NCBI RefSeq assembly: GCF_002913745.1
Contig: NZ_PPCG01000021.1
Span: 1 to 63,985, forward strand
DNA from: Campylobacter concisus
Lineage (GTDB): Bacteria; Campylobacterota; Campylobacteria; Campylobacterales; Campylobacteraceae
DNA length: 63,985 bases
Reading direction: 5' to 3'
A program made the position numbers and the translations under genes. A model generated the notes under the pieces. That model made no database searches. It saw only the letters and a list, made by a program, of their open reading frames with translations, and was not told the origin of the DNA. How positions within the stretch are numbered: the stretch's first letter is position 1; every line of letters begins with the position of its first letter. This document shows, piece by piece, positions 1 to 8,465 of the stretch.

Positions 1-172
1 GATTTTGAACACCTAAAATTTTGGCAAAATTTAGCAGATTTTTATCGTAATCAGCCACATTTTTCTCATGCTCGCTTTGCGCCTTTTTAGCCCTATAAAT
101 GGCGTAAAACCCAATAGCTATAAATAAAAATGAAAGGGTAAAAACTTCGCTCAAAAACTCACTCATCATCAT
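1..172 (-). CDS. Small membrane protein, 3' part beyond window edge
   Basis: An open frame on the minus strand starts MMMSEFLSEVF and runs off the left edge after about 57 codons. Residues about 8-24 form one hydrophobic helix, followed by a basic and charged segment (RAKKAQSEHEK), so a single-pass inner-membrane protein with its C-terminus in the cytoplasm is likely. Three consecutive ATG codons lie at the start, and which one is used cannot be decided. It begins 2 nt after the murB stop codon, so it looks like the last visible member of the mqnD-fliQ-murB operon. I do not recognise the family. Confidence 0.6.
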   Translation of the reverse strand, partial: MMMSEFLSEVFTLSFLFIAIGFYAIYRAKKAQSEHEKNVADYDKNLLNFAKILGVQN

Positions 173-174
173 CC

Positions 175-972
175 TTATAAAATGCAAACTTCAGTCTTAA
201 GCTCTACTCCAAATTTCTCTAAAACTCTAGCCTTTGCCAAATTTATAAGGCTAGTGGCATCTTCAAAGCTTGCGTGGTTAAAATTTATCAAAAAATTCGC
301 GTGCTCTTCGCTAAATTTCGCTCCGCCGATAGCGTATCCTTTTAGCCCGACCGCCTCAAGCAAAGCCCCTGCAAAGTGCCCCTCTGGATTTACAAAGCAG
401 CTACCAAAGCTAGCTCCTTTTGGTTGATTTGCCCTTTTTGCGCTTATAGCTTCAGATATGCTTGCGTCAAAGCCACTATGAAGATCAAATTTAGCCCCCA
501 AAATGGCCTCATCTATGCCGCTGTGGCGGTAGCTAAAGTTTATCTCCTCTTTGCTCACCCAGCCACGAGCCAGACGCACATGCGTGATGTTGTCGCTTAT
601 GCTAAATTTAAGCAGCCCAGCGTTCATTTTTATAAGTCCGCCAAGCGTGCCTGGGATATTTTTTAAAAACTCAAGGTGAGCTATGTTGTTTTGTTTGCAG
701 AAGTTATAAATTTTGGCAGATTTTGTCGCAGCACCTATCTCAAGGTAAATTTTTTCATCACAAATTTCTAAATTTATATAGTCAAAGCTCTTGCTAAGCA
801 TCGCCATTTTTGGGGGATTTGGCGAGATAAGAAGGTTATTGCCCCCGCCTATCATCACAGCGCCTAAAAAGTGAGACGAGCCTAGATCATCAAGGCAATT
901 AAGCTCAAAAACTTCATGCACGTCGCCTATCTTAACCGAGGTAAATTTAGAAAAGTCAACGAGCCTCGTCAC
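175..972 (-). CDS. murB: UDP-N-acetylenolpyruvoylglucosamine reductase MurB
   Basis: MurB reduces UDP-GlcNAc-enolpyruvate to UDP-MurNAc with NADPH and FAD, the second committed step of peptidoglycan precursor synthesis in the cytoplasm. The FAD-binding motif IGGGNNLLI lies near residue 41, the IPGTLGG..MNAG motif near 106-119, YRHSG near 148, and the GSCFVNP segment carries the catalytic serine. The C-terminal GVELKTEV segment would supply the conserved acidic residue. At 265 aa it is short, as in other epsilonproteobacteria. The start overlaps the fliQ stop by 4 nt (ATGA), indicating translational coupling. Confidence 0.95.
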   Translation of the reverse strand: MTRLVDFSKFTSVKIGDVHEVFELNCLDDLGSSHFLGAVMIGGGNNLLISPNPPKMAMLSKSFDYINLEICDEKIYLEIGAATKSAKIYNFCKQNNIAHLEFLKNIPGTLGGLIKMNAGLLKFSISDNITHVRLARGWVSKEEINFSYRHSGIDEAILGAKFDLHSGFDASISEAISAKRANQPKGASFGSCFVNPEGHFAGALLEAVGLKGYAIGGAKFSEEHANFLINFNHASFEDATSLINLAKARVLEKFGVELKTEVCIL

Positions 973-1238
973 TGGATAAATTCCGGTATAAAATCAAACA
1001 TACGTGTAGTAAATTCAACCATCATAGAGATCATCCATGGCATCAAAAATATGATGACAACGACGACTAGCAAAATTTTTGGCACGAAGCTTAGCGTGGT
1101 TTCGTTTATCTGCGTGGTCGCTTGGAAAATGGAGATGATAAGACCAGCTATTAGTCCGCTTAGCAGCATCGGGAGGCTGATATAAAGGGCGATCTTAAAG
1201 GTTTCAACTCCAAGTGAGACAAGCGTGCTTTGCATCAA
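969..1238 (-). CDS. fliQ: Flagellar export apparatus protein FliQ
   Basis: The 89-aa protein has two long hydrophobic helices (about residues 16-38 and 50-72) separated by a short loop, and the ATTQINETTLSFVPK motif typical of FliQ/SpaQ. FliQ forms part of the FliPQR export gate of the flagellar type III secretion apparatus in the inner membrane. It is coupled by 4-nt overlaps to mqnD upstream and murB downstream; fliQ next to murB is an arrangement I recall from C. jejuni. The other export-gate genes are not in this window. Confidence 0.93.
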   Translation of the reverse strand: MMQSTLVSLGVETFKIALYISLPMLLSGLIAGLIISIFQATTQINETTLSFVPKILLVVVVIIFLMPWMISMMVEFTTRMFDFIPEFIQ

Positions 1239-2107
1239 CTAAACCTTACTTCGTTATATTCAGTTGGGATTAGGTAGTCGTTTACGTCGATTGGCTTTTC
1301 AAAAAAGCCTTTCTCGTAGCCTATTTGATAGAGCTTATTTAGCGCTTTTAACTGAGTTTCATTCATGCTTATAGACTCGTCATTTGCGTATAAATTTAGA
1401 TATGTTTTTAGCTCATCTTTGCCAACTCTGATGAGATTTCGCTCCATTAGCATGTGAGACAAAAATGGCTTGTGCGAAGTGGCGATCCTAACGGCCTCGC
1501 TAAGTACTCTCTCGCACTCGATCGCATCAGTTATCGGTAAGCTTCGTCTAAGTGCCATGCCACCAAGTGGAAGTGGTAAATTTTCGCCGTTTAGTTCACT
1601 CCAGATATCCCAAATTTCACGCTCTACGCAGAGCTGGTCGGAGAAATTTAATATACTTTCATGTATGAGTACGCCAGCATCGACTTCGCCGCTAAGTACG
1701 GCATTTTCGATCTCAAGAAAATTTTTATAAACTATCCTCGCTTCTGGATAGGCGATACGAAAAAGCAAGGCATTTGTCGTGTTTTTGCCAGAGAGTGCGA
1801 CCTTGAAATTTCGCTTTAGCTGCTTGCCTTTTAGCTTGATAAGCTTTGGGCCATAGCCATTGCCAAAGCTCACCGCACAGCGCAAAAGTGCAAATTCATC
1901 GCAGATTTTTGGATACAAAGCAAAGCTGATCGCCGTGGCTTCATATGTGCCTTTTAGCGCCTCTTCGTTTAGGGTCTCGATATCAAGCGCCTTTGATGTA
2001 AAGGCTAAATTTTTACTACTAACCCAGCCAAATTTGACTGCAGCATACATGAAAATATCGTCAGCGTCCGGCGAGTGAGCGACGTTTATAGTTTTTAGAT
2101 TATGCAA
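1235..2107 (-). CDS. mqnD: MqnD-like 1,4-dihydroxy-6-naphthoate synthase
   Basis: This 290-aa protein belongs to the MqnA/MqnD periplasmic-binding-protein-like family. Its N-terminus VAHSPDADDIFMYAAVKFGW corresponds to the substrate-pocket opening of MqnD; a SFGNGYGPKL segment and a central VLIHESILNF segment also fit. MqnD cleaves cyclic dehypoxanthine futalosine to give 1,4-dihydroxy-6-naphthoate in the futalosine route to menaquinone. A second family member at 51894-52574 has the MqnA-type start and would be the first enzyme of the same pathway. The choice of MqnD over MqnA is inference from the N-terminal motif. The gene heads the mqnD-fliQ-murB operon. Confidence 0.75.
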   Translation of the reverse strand: MHNLKTINVAHSPDADDIFMYAAVKFGWVSSKNLAFTSKALDIETLNEEALKGTYEATAISFALYPKICDEFALLRCAVSFGNGYGPKLIKLKGKQLKRNFKVALSGKNTTNALLFRIAYPEARIVYKNFLEIENAVLSGEVDAGVLIHESILNFSDQLCVEREIWDIWSELNGENLPLPLGGMALRRSLPITDAIECERVLSEAVRIATSHKPFLSHMLMERNLIRVGKDELKTYLNLYANDESISMNETQLKALNKLYQIGYEKGFFEKPIDVNDYLIPTEYNEVRFS

Positions 2108-2162
2108 AGATGATCCTTTTTTTGATTACACCATTTTAATGAAATTTATTTAAAATAAAGTT

Positions 2163-2660
2163 TTAAGGGCGGTTTTTAAACGATTTTACCAGCTTTGCCT
2201 CTTTAAAATTTAGCATGTATTTCACGTCCATAACGTCTTTAGCCCCTTTTCTTCGAGCTAGGAGCGTTGAGTAAAACGGATGCTTAAGTTCAAGCATCTT
2301 AATCAGTTTTTGATCACTATCTTCTTTTTTTATATTTTCAACGATTATTGTCGTTATAAAATTACCCTCAAACTCATAAAATGGCCATACTATTACGCCA
2401 GCATCGCTTGTTTTAAAGTCATTGATTTTAGATTTTTTAGGGATATTTAGCATGGAGATGATCTTTTTGTGAGGAATTTCTGCGTTTTGCACCGAGATCA
2501 CCTTTACAAGCAGATCTTTTTTGACCCCAAGTCCATTTTGGCTAAAGCGATAAACTCCGTCTTCAAGGATGCCAACCTTTTCAAAGGCATTAGCGTAGTT
2601 TGTGGCGGTGCAAGCGGTCAGTAAAAGCGCTAGAAATATTAAAATTTTTATAAATTTCAT
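2163..2660 (-). CDS. Hypothetical lipoprotein
   Basis: The 165-aa product begins MKFIKILIFLALLLTACTA, a lipoprotein signal peptide with a lipobox (LTAC) and predicted acylated Cys16. The mature part is mixed alpha/beta with no motif I recognise and has a basic C-terminus (VKSFKNRP). It starts 8 nt downstream of the pncB-like gene on the same strand, so the two are probably co-transcribed. An envelope location is well supported; the function is unknown. Confidence 0.7.
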   Translation of the reverse strand: MKFIKILIFLALLLTACTATNYANAFEKVGILEDGVYRFSQNGLGVKKDLLVKVISVQNAEIPHKKIISMLNIPKKSKINDFKTSDAGVIVWPFYEFEGNFITTIIVENIKKEDSDQKLIKMLELKHPFYSTLLARRKGAKDVMDVKYMLNFKEAKLVKSFKNRP

Positions 2661-2668
2661 CTTTTCTC

Positions 2669-3757
2669 TTAAAATTTCACTCTCTTTAGCCTATCTGAAG
2701 CGAAATTTTTCCTGCCAAATTTAGCCTCATCTTTGCCGTTTAGCTCGACTAGATCGCCTGTAAAGCCAAAAATGTCATTTTTAACAAGATAACTTCCCAC
2801 GCCATAAGTATCAACCGGCGTGTTATGAGCTTCAAAATCTTCCATAATCTTAGGACTAAAACCTGAGCTAACAACGATTTTGACGTATTTAAAACCAGCT
2901 TTATCAAGCGCCTCTCTTAGAGCAAATATAAGCTCCTTGCAAACGCCATGTGGGTCAAATTTACTCGTATCTTTGCCTTCAAAATACCTATCTATCAAAT
3001 TTTTACTAGTATCCACCCTAACTGCGCCAAGCCTCTCTTTTAGGGCATTTGCAGCCTTTAAAGCGTCTGTTATCACGTCGTTGTTGTAATCAACCAAGGC
3101 CGTGATCTGCTCGTTTTCAAAGGTTTTAGCGTAAATTTGGCAAGCCTTCACCACATCTCCGCCGCACATTTGAATGAGTGCGTGAGGCATGGTGCCACCA
3201 CCTTTTAACCCTGTAAGCTCGCCCTGAGCGTCTGTGGCGACCTTTTTTATACCGCCGATAAACGAGGCATAGCCGTCGCCTGGCTGCGTGCATATGTCGT
3301 CTTGTCTGTCCGCCATACTAAAGACATCCTTGCCATTTGCTGCTTTTATCACGTCTCTGGAGTTTGTCGCTACGCAGCTTCTTCTAGTAAGCGTCGCGTC
3401 GATGACGTTTTCTAAAAAGCCGAAATTTTCATACTTGCCGCTTATCTTTAAAACTGGCTCGTTTGCGTTTATGATATCGCCATCATCAAGTGCGTAAATT
3501 TCAAGCTCGCTTGGGTTTTTGGCAAATTTATTGATGATAGCTAAAACCTCGTCTATGCCACAAAGCATGATATCATCACGCCTTTGAAAAAACTGCATCG
3601 TCACATGCTGATCAGGCAGATTTTGCTTAATTATCTCATTTACTTTTAGAAAGTATTTCGCCGTAAAATAGCCCTCACCGATCCTAGGATCTAGCCTAAA
3701 AGTCTTATCTGTTAGCCTCTCTATCTTGCCTTGTAACTTTAGCTCGAGTTCGTTCAT
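2669..3757 (-). CDS. pncB: Nicotinate phosphoribosyltransferase
   Basis: The 362-aa protein matches the nicotinate phosphoribosyltransferase family, which converts nicotinic acid and PRPP to nicotinate mononucleotide in NAD salvage. Visible signatures are the N-terminal substrate channel (DPRIGEGYFTAKYFLK), the FQRRDDIMLCGIDEVL segment, an RRSCVATNSRDV region with the phosphate-binding arginines, GGTMPHALIQ, a VDYNNDVI segment, and a C-terminal VVSSGFSPK...GVGSYLV motif typical of the PRPP-binding end. It stands upstream of a lipoprotein gene. The CinA-type amidohydrolase at 27068-28165 could feed nicotinate mononucleotide into the same NAD pathway. Confidence 0.88.
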   Translation of the reverse strand: MNELELKLQGKIERLTDKTFRLDPRIGEGYFTAKYFLKVNEIIKQNLPDQHVTMQFFQRRDDIMLCGIDEVLAIINKFAKNPSELEIYALDDGDIINANEPVLKISGKYENFGFLENVIDATLTRRSCVATNSRDVIKAANGKDVFSMADRQDDICTQPGDGYASFIGGIKKVATDAQGELTGLKGGGTMPHALIQMCGGDVVKACQIYAKTFENEQITALVDYNNDVITDALKAANALKERLGAVRVDTSKNLIDRYFEGKDTSKFDPHGVCKELIFALREALDKAGFKYVKIVVSSGFSPKIMEDFEAHNTPVDTYGVGSYLVKNDIFGFTGDLVELNGKDEAKFGRKNFASDRLKRVKF

Positions 3758-3817
3758 GTCTATCCTTTTGTTTTTGCGAGATTATACCATTTTAAAAAAA
3801 GAGTAAAATTGTAAAAA

Positions 3818-3849
3818 TATATTTTAAGAATGTATAAGAGTATATTTTA
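3818..3849. promoter_or_regulatory. Direct repeat upstream of orphan modA-like gene
   Basis: The nonamer TATATTTTA occurs at 3818-3826 and again at 3841-3849, a centre-to-centre spacing of 23 nt, just ahead of the modA-like gene at 3885. Such a pair could be a regulator site (ModE-family operators are rich in TATA) or merely AT-rich promoter sequence. No consensus match is claimed. Confidence 0.2.
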
Positions 3850-3884
3850 TAAAATTCTGAAATTTTATTTTTAAAGGAAAAAGT

Positions 3885-4583
3885 ATGAAAAAATTTTTGC
3901 TTTTAATGGCCGTAGTTTTTGCATTTGGCAATGAAAATTTGCTAGTTAGTGCAGGCGGTGGATATAAAAAGATAGTCGAAGCAGTCGCGCATAATCTTAA
4001 AAAAGATGGCGTAAATATTGACACCTCTTTTGCAAACATCACAGCGATCATGGCGCAGGCAAAAGAGGGCAAAACTGACGTGATCGTGGGCGATGAGGAC
4101 TTTTTAAAAAAGTCTGATCTAAAGATCACTGAATATGTAAATTTAGGCTCTGGCGCCTTGGTGCTAGCTACCAAAAAGGGCGTAAAAATAAAAAAAATTG
4201 ATGAGCTAAAAACGCTTTCAAAAATCGCTATGCCAGACGCGGCAAAGACTGTTTATGGCAAAAGAGCGAGTGAGTTTATGCAAAAAGCAAATTTAGAGGG
4301 CGAGCTAAAGGATAAAATTTTAGCAGTTGCAGGCGTGCCACAGGTCGTTACCTATATATTAAACGGCGAAGTTGATGCTGGCTTTATCAACCAAACTGAG
4401 CTAAATGCGCACAAGGATGAATTTGGTAGTTTTATCTTGATAGATAAGGCGCTTTATGCACCAGCAAACATCGTAGCTGCAAAGCTTGAAGGGTGTGAGA
4501 AAAAGGCTGATTGCGAGAAATTTATAAACGAGCTAAAAAGCGAGAGATCAAAAGAAATTTACGCTAAATTTGGCATAAGATAG
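3885..4583 (+). CDS. ModA-like oxyanion-binding periplasmic protein (orphan transporter)
   Basis: The 232-aa product has a signal peptide (MKKFLLLMAVVFAFG) and the fold signature of extracellular molybdate/tungstate-binding proteins: LLVSAGGGYKKIVEA at the N-terminus, DVIVGDEDFLKKS, a GSGALVLATKKG hinge segment, and NGEVDAGFINQTEL near 170. The usual ModA serines at the first ligand site (S-A-A-S type) appear here as SAGGG, so the substrate may not be molybdate. It is followed 8 nt later by a ModB-like permease. It differs from the second ModA at 10718-11473, which sits in a complete operon. Confidence 0.7.
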   Translation: MKKFLLLMAVVFAFGNENLLVSAGGGYKKIVEAVAHNLKKDGVNIDTSFANITAIMAQAKEGKTDVIVGDEDFLKKSDLKITEYVNLGSGALVLATKKGVKIKKIDELKTLSKIAMPDAAKTVYGKRASEFMQKANLEGELKDKILAVAGVPQVVTYILNGEVDAGFINQTELNAHKDEFGSFILIDKALYAPANIVAAKLEGCEKKADCEKFINELKSERSKEIYAKFGIR

Positions 4584-4591
4584 GGCAAAAT

Positions 4592-5251
4592 TTGCAAGAG
4601 CTTGCTTGGCTTTTTGATCCGCTATTTTTAAGCATAAAAGTCGTTTTGTGCCAAGGGCTTTTGCTCGCTATTTTTGGGCTAGCTCTTGCTTATTTTCTAG
4701 CTTTTAGCAACTCTAAATTTAGAGCAGTTGCCGAGATGATAGTCACCTTTCCGCTCATATTTCCGCCCATTGCGACGGGATTTTTACTGCTTTATCTGCT
4801 TGGCAAAAATGGCATCATCGGCAAGGCTTTAAATTTAGAGATTGTCTTTAGCTTTAAAGCCCTTGTTATAGCAGCTTTCATAGCCTCACTGCCACTTTTT
4901 GTAAAGCCCGTAGCCTCAGCGCTTAGCTCACTTTCAAAAAGCCTTAGTGAGGCGGCATACAGCCTTGGTAAAAATAAATTTCAAACAGCCGTTTTGGTGC
5001 TTTTCCCCAGCATCGCAAAAAGCGTGGCAGCAGCCTTTATCCTAGCGCTCTCGCGAGGGCTTGGCGAGGTTGGCATAACGCTCATTTTAGGCGGCAATAT
5101 CATAGGCAAAACAGACACCATCTCACTTGCTATCTACAACGCAGTCTATGACGGCAGAAGCGATCAGGCACTCGCTTTAAGCCTTGTTTTAGTTGTGCTT
5201 AGTTTTATCTTATTTTTTATTATAAATTTGCTAGAAAAAAGTAGGATTTAA
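4592..5251 (+). CDS. ModB-like ABC transporter permease
   Basis: The 219-aa polytopic protein (about five to six helices) has the molybdate-permease features VTFPLIFPPIATGFLLLY and the EAA-loop SEAAYSLGKNKF...LSRGLGEVG that contacts the ATPase. It begins with TTG, 8 nt after the modA-like stop codon. No ABC ATPase gene follows: the next feature is tRNA-Sec on the other strand. It may therefore borrow ModC encoded at 11862-12719 or another ATPase. It resembles the ModB at 12716-13393 in the same motifs, so the two are probably paralogues. Confidence 0.8.
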   Translation: MQELAWLFDPLFLSIKVVLCQGLLLAIFGLALAYFLAFSNSKFRAVAEMIVTFPLIFPPIATGFLLLYLLGKNGIIGKALNLEIVFSFKALVIAAFIASLPLFVKPVASALSSLSKSLSEAAYSLGKNKFQTAVLVLFPSIAKSVAAAFILALSRGLGEVGITLILGGNIIGKTDTISLAIYNAVYDGRSDQALALSLVLVVLSFILFFIINLLEKSRI

Positions 5252-5263
5252 AAGAAGCAAAAG

Positions 5264-5362
5264 TGGCGAGAGGATGAGAGAATCGAACTCCCCACCAGAC
5301 GGTCAACCGCCCAGTCATCGGGTTTGAAGCCCGTGAGCATCACCAGATTACTTTATCCTCCG
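5264..5362 (-). tRNA. selC: Selenocysteine tRNA (anticodon UCA)
   Basis: Read on the minus strand, the sequence begins near GGAGGATAAAG, has an anticodon stem-loop CGGGCTTCAAACCCG with anticodon TCA (5327-5325), a very long variable arm (GGGCGGTTGACCGTC), a T arm with GAGTTCGATTC, and ends ATCCTCTCGCCA with an encoded CCA at 5264. A length near 99 nt and an extended variable arm are hallmarks of bacterial tRNA-Sec. It decodes the UGA in fdhA (60821-60823) with SelA and SelB encoded at 55889-59031. The exact 5' end is uncertain because the outermost acceptor pair would be a mismatch. Confidence 0.92.
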
Positions 5363-5436
5363 TGCGCGTTATTTTAGCAGATTTAGATAAATTTTAGCCC
5401 ATTTTCTATAAACTTTTTGAAATTACAAAAGGATTT

Positions 5437-6012
5437 ATGATTTCTAAATTTAGCGTTTTTGCATTTTTGGTCTTATTTTTTTGCTCTTGCTCCTCAGTCC
5501 TCACCCCAGCAACAGCGCCACTAAATGTATATGACGCATACTCCATTTCTCGCGATAAACGCGGCATCTACTCGATCTCTCGTGATAAATTTATCCAAAG
5601 CAAGTTACAAAGCAAAATTTTGTTTTCAAAAGGGCTTAGTAACATCGACATCGAGATAGAGGTCTTTTATGGCGATGTCTATCTCATAGGACTTGTTGAT
5701 AGCAAAGAGCTTGAAGGTAAGCTAGTTGAGCTTGCCAAAAACACAGACGGAGTGCGAAAAATTTACACCTATCTTAGAGTGAAAAAGAGCGAGTATCCGT
5801 GCGATAGTCTAAGCATACTTGCAAATTTAAAGCAAAATCTCTTCAAAGATAGTGTCGTTGAGGGCACAAATGTGCGTGTTAGCATCGTTGGCTGTGACGT
5901 TGTTTTTAGCGGTGTGGTAGATAGCATCGAGCAAGAAAAGCACGCCATTTGGTACGCTAAGCACATTGATGGCGTGGCTGATGTCTATTCATTCATCAAA
6001 GTTATCAAATAA
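5437..6012 (+). CDS. BON-domain lipoprotein
   Basis: The 191-aa product starts with a hydrophobic signal and a cysteine cluster (VLFFCSCSS) consistent with a lipobox. Two BON-type repeats follow: the first near 55-113 with VYLIGLVDSKELEGKLVELA, the second near 120-190 with VVFSGVVDSIEQEKHAIWYA. BON proteins of this YraP/DolP sort are envelope lipoproteins that help maintain outer-membrane integrity. Between signal and BON domain there is a 10-residue tandem duplication (YSISRDKRGI then YSISRDKFIQ). The gene is transcribed toward the mla-type operon on the opposite strand, which ends 3 nt away. Confidence 0.78.
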   Translation: MISKFSVFAFLVLFFCSCSSVLTPATAPLNVYDAYSISRDKRGIYSISRDKFIQSKLQSKILFSKGLSNIDIEIEVFYGDVYLIGLVDSKELEGKLVELAKNTDGVRKIYTYLRVKKSEYPCDSLSILANLKQNLFKDSVVEGTNVRVSIVGCDVVFSGVVDSIEQEKHAIWYAKHIDGVADVYSFIKVIK

Positions 6013-6014
6013 AT

Positions 6015-8465
6015 TTATACCTCGCGCTTTTTCACAAAGCTTGCTATTAAACTTGGCAAGATGATGAGTGCGCCAAGCAGCATAAATACCATAACAAGAT
6101 CAGTTAGCAAGCCAAAATAAATAGTCGGTATAAAGTTGCTAGTTATCATCACGCTAAAGCCAAGAAAAATGGTAAATGAGGTGTAATACATCGCGTATCC
6201 TATGCTAGCGTGTGCAGCCTTGATGCTCTCAAAAACATCTTTTGTAAGCAGCTCCTCTTTGAAGCGGTGGATGTAGTGGATGATATCATCAACGCCGATA
6301 CCTATACTAATGGCCGCTATCGTAATGCTCATCACATCAAGCGGTATGCCAAAAAATCCCATCACACCAAAGAGCGTGCAAAGCGGGATCAAATTTGAAA
6401 CTATCGCGATGGTTGCAAGTTTAATACTTCTAAAAACAAAGCAAAATATAACAAAAAGTATCGCAACCGTTAGTCCAAATGTATCAACCTGTGAGCTAAG
6501 TAAATTTTGAAGCATGTTGTTATAAAGCACCATCATGCCGACAACTTCGATGCTTACGTTATCGTTTTTAGTTAGCTCTAAAAGCCCTTCTCTAAGCTCT
6601 TTTAGAAATAAATTTCGTCTAAGCTTTGGATCGCTATCAACGATCCTTAGGCTAAATCTAAGCTCGTCGTTTTCGACGCTTACATAAGGACTTAACAAGA
6701 TATTTTTATACTCAAGTGGTAGCTTCTCATACATCGCAGCTAGCAAAAAATCATCACTAACGCCGTTATTTAACTCTTTTATCGCCTTTATAAGCGTTGC
6801 AAGCGAGCTTACGTTGCCTACAAAATTTTGCTCTTTTAGATAGTCGTGAATTTTCTCTGCAACTCTTGTGTGGTAGCTGTTAAACCAGTATTTCGCGCTC
6901 TTTGCGTCGTTTTCAAACTCGCTTTCAAAGTCATCTTTTTCATCAGTTTTTTCTTGTTTTGGCTCGCTCTCTTTAAATTTAACTATCACATCAACTGGGA
7001 TCGTGCCGCCAAGCTTTGTGTCGATGACCTGCATGCCTTGGCGGATCTGCGTGCTCTCTTTAAAGTAGCCAATGAAGCTATTTTCAACCTTTATCTTACT
7101 GATGCCATAAACGCCAAAGCAGACGACCAAAACGCAAACTGCGTAGATGATCTTTCTTGAGTTTAGCGCTAAATTTGCGCAGTATTTTGTAAATTTAAAG
7201 CTGTTTTCAAATGTCCTAACAGGAGCAAGCTTCTTTAAATTTACATTTATCGCGCCAAATAGCAAAAATGCAAGCACAAGTGAAACGCTAATGCCAGCAC
7301 TCATCATAATGCCAAGCATGATAACTGGCTTTATATCGGCACTCATGAGTGAGCTAAAGCCAATGACTGTCGTAAATATCGCCCAAAAAGATGGAGAAAA
7401 TTTGTCACGAAGTGTCAGATAGATGAGCTGATTTTGGCTGTATTTTGGGTGCCTTGCGTAAAATTCTCTGTAGCTTACGACTAGGTGGATGACTGTTGAG
7501 ATGGTGATGATGAGCTGAAGTGCGATGTAGTTTGAGCTAATGACCGTCACCTCCCAGCCAAACATACCAAAAATCCCGGTCGTAAAAATGGCACTTACCG
7601 CGCAGATAAACATCGGCAAGACGATCCATCTAACCTGTCTGAAAAATAGCCACAAACTAAAGCTAAGAAGCGCTAAAACGCTTAGCCCATAAACCAAAAG
7701 ATCGCTCTTTATAAAGCCTATCATATCATCAGCGATCATGTTTGCGCCGCCTAAAAATAGCTCATCGTTTGCGTTAAATTTAGCGATGGCTGCCTTTATG
7801 GCTTCAAGGTTTTTGTGATCGCTCTTTCTAAGCTCATCTCGGTAGGCTTTAAACTCCGCTAAAAGCGCTTTAAATTTAAGCTTTTCAGCCTGCGTGATAG
7901 TGCCGTTTGACTCTTTTTGGCTAAGTAAATTTCGCTCATTTAAAAGCTCGTTAAATTTCTCATCTTGCTTTAAATTTAGCGCGATCGCTGTGGTTTTTAG
8001 ATCTTTGCTTATCAAATTTCCGCTATAAATAGGACTTTTTGCAAACTCAATCTTTGCTTTTGAGATATTTATATCTTTATCGCTTAGCGTTGGAGTGTGA
8101 TCTAGGATGCCTGTAACGCCGCCTTTCACGCTATTTAGAAGTGGCACGTTTAAGATAGAGATGACGCTGCTAACCATATCGTTTTTGGCTAGCTCGTCGC
8201 TTAAATTTTTAATAAGCTCTAAATTTTTAGGTGAAAAAAGATTATCTTTTGGGGTAAAAGCGACCACCAAAAGCCCTGGTGAGTCGTAGCGCTTTGCGAT
8301 CTGCCTATAGGCTTTTAGATCTGGGTCATGCTCAAGCAGCAAGGTCTCAGCCGAAGCATCGATGCTAAGCTTTGTGCTAAGGTAGCCAAAAACTACGCTT
8401 AGAACTAGCACAAGCGAGATAACAAGCTTGTTTTTGGCAATGATAAATTTAAAAATTTGTCGCAT
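6015..8465 (-). CDS. RND-superfamily (MMPL-type) transporter
   Basis: The 816-aa membrane protein has the layout of a two-fold RND exporter: one N-terminal helix, a large periplasmic domain with coiled-coil character (about 40-245), a five- to six-helix block (about 255-415), a second helix and periplasmic loop (about 440-640), and a terminal helix block containing SITIAAISIGIGVDDIIHYIHR. That GxGVDD..H motif is typical of MMPL/HpnN-like lipid exporters. It overlaps the upstream mlaC stop by 1 nt (TAATG). With MlaA and MlaC in the same operon, a role in moving lipids between the membranes is a reasonable inference. Confidence 0.85.
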   Translation of the reverse strand: MRQIFKFIIAKNKLVISLVLVLSVVFGYLSTKLSIDASAETLLLEHDPDLKAYRQIAKRYDSPGLLVVAFTPKDNLFSPKNLELIKNLSDELAKNDMVSSVISILNVPLLNSVKGGVTGILDHTPTLSDKDINISKAKIEFAKSPIYSGNLISKDLKTTAIALNLKQDEKFNELLNERNLLSQKESNGTITQAEKLKFKALLAEFKAYRDELRKSDHKNLEAIKAAIAKFNANDELFLGGANMIADDMIGFIKSDLLVYGLSVLALLSFSLWLFFRQVRWIVLPMFICAVSAIFTTGIFGMFGWEVTVISSNYIALQLIITISTVIHLVVSYREFYARHPKYSQNQLIYLTLRDKFSPSFWAIFTTVIGFSSLMSADIKPVIMLGIMMSAGISVSLVLAFLLFGAINVNLKKLAPVRTFENSFKFTKYCANLALNSRKIIYAVCVLVVCFGVYGISKIKVENSFIGYFKESTQIRQGMQVIDTKLGGTIPVDVIVKFKESEPKQEKTDEKDDFESEFENDAKSAKYWFNSYHTRVAEKIHDYLKEQNFVGNVSSLATLIKAIKELNNGVSDDFLLAAMYEKLPLEYKNILLSPYVSVENDELRFSLRIVDSDPKLRRNLFLKELREGLLELTKNDNVSIEVVGMMVLYNNMLQNLLSSQVDTFGLTVAILFVIFCFVFRSIKLATIAIVSNLIPLCTLFGVMGFFGIPLDVMSITIAAISIGIGVDDIIHYIHRFKEELLTKDVFESIKAAHASIGYAMYYTSFTIFLGFSVMITSNFIPTIYFGLLTDLVMVFMLLGALIILPSLIASFVKKREV

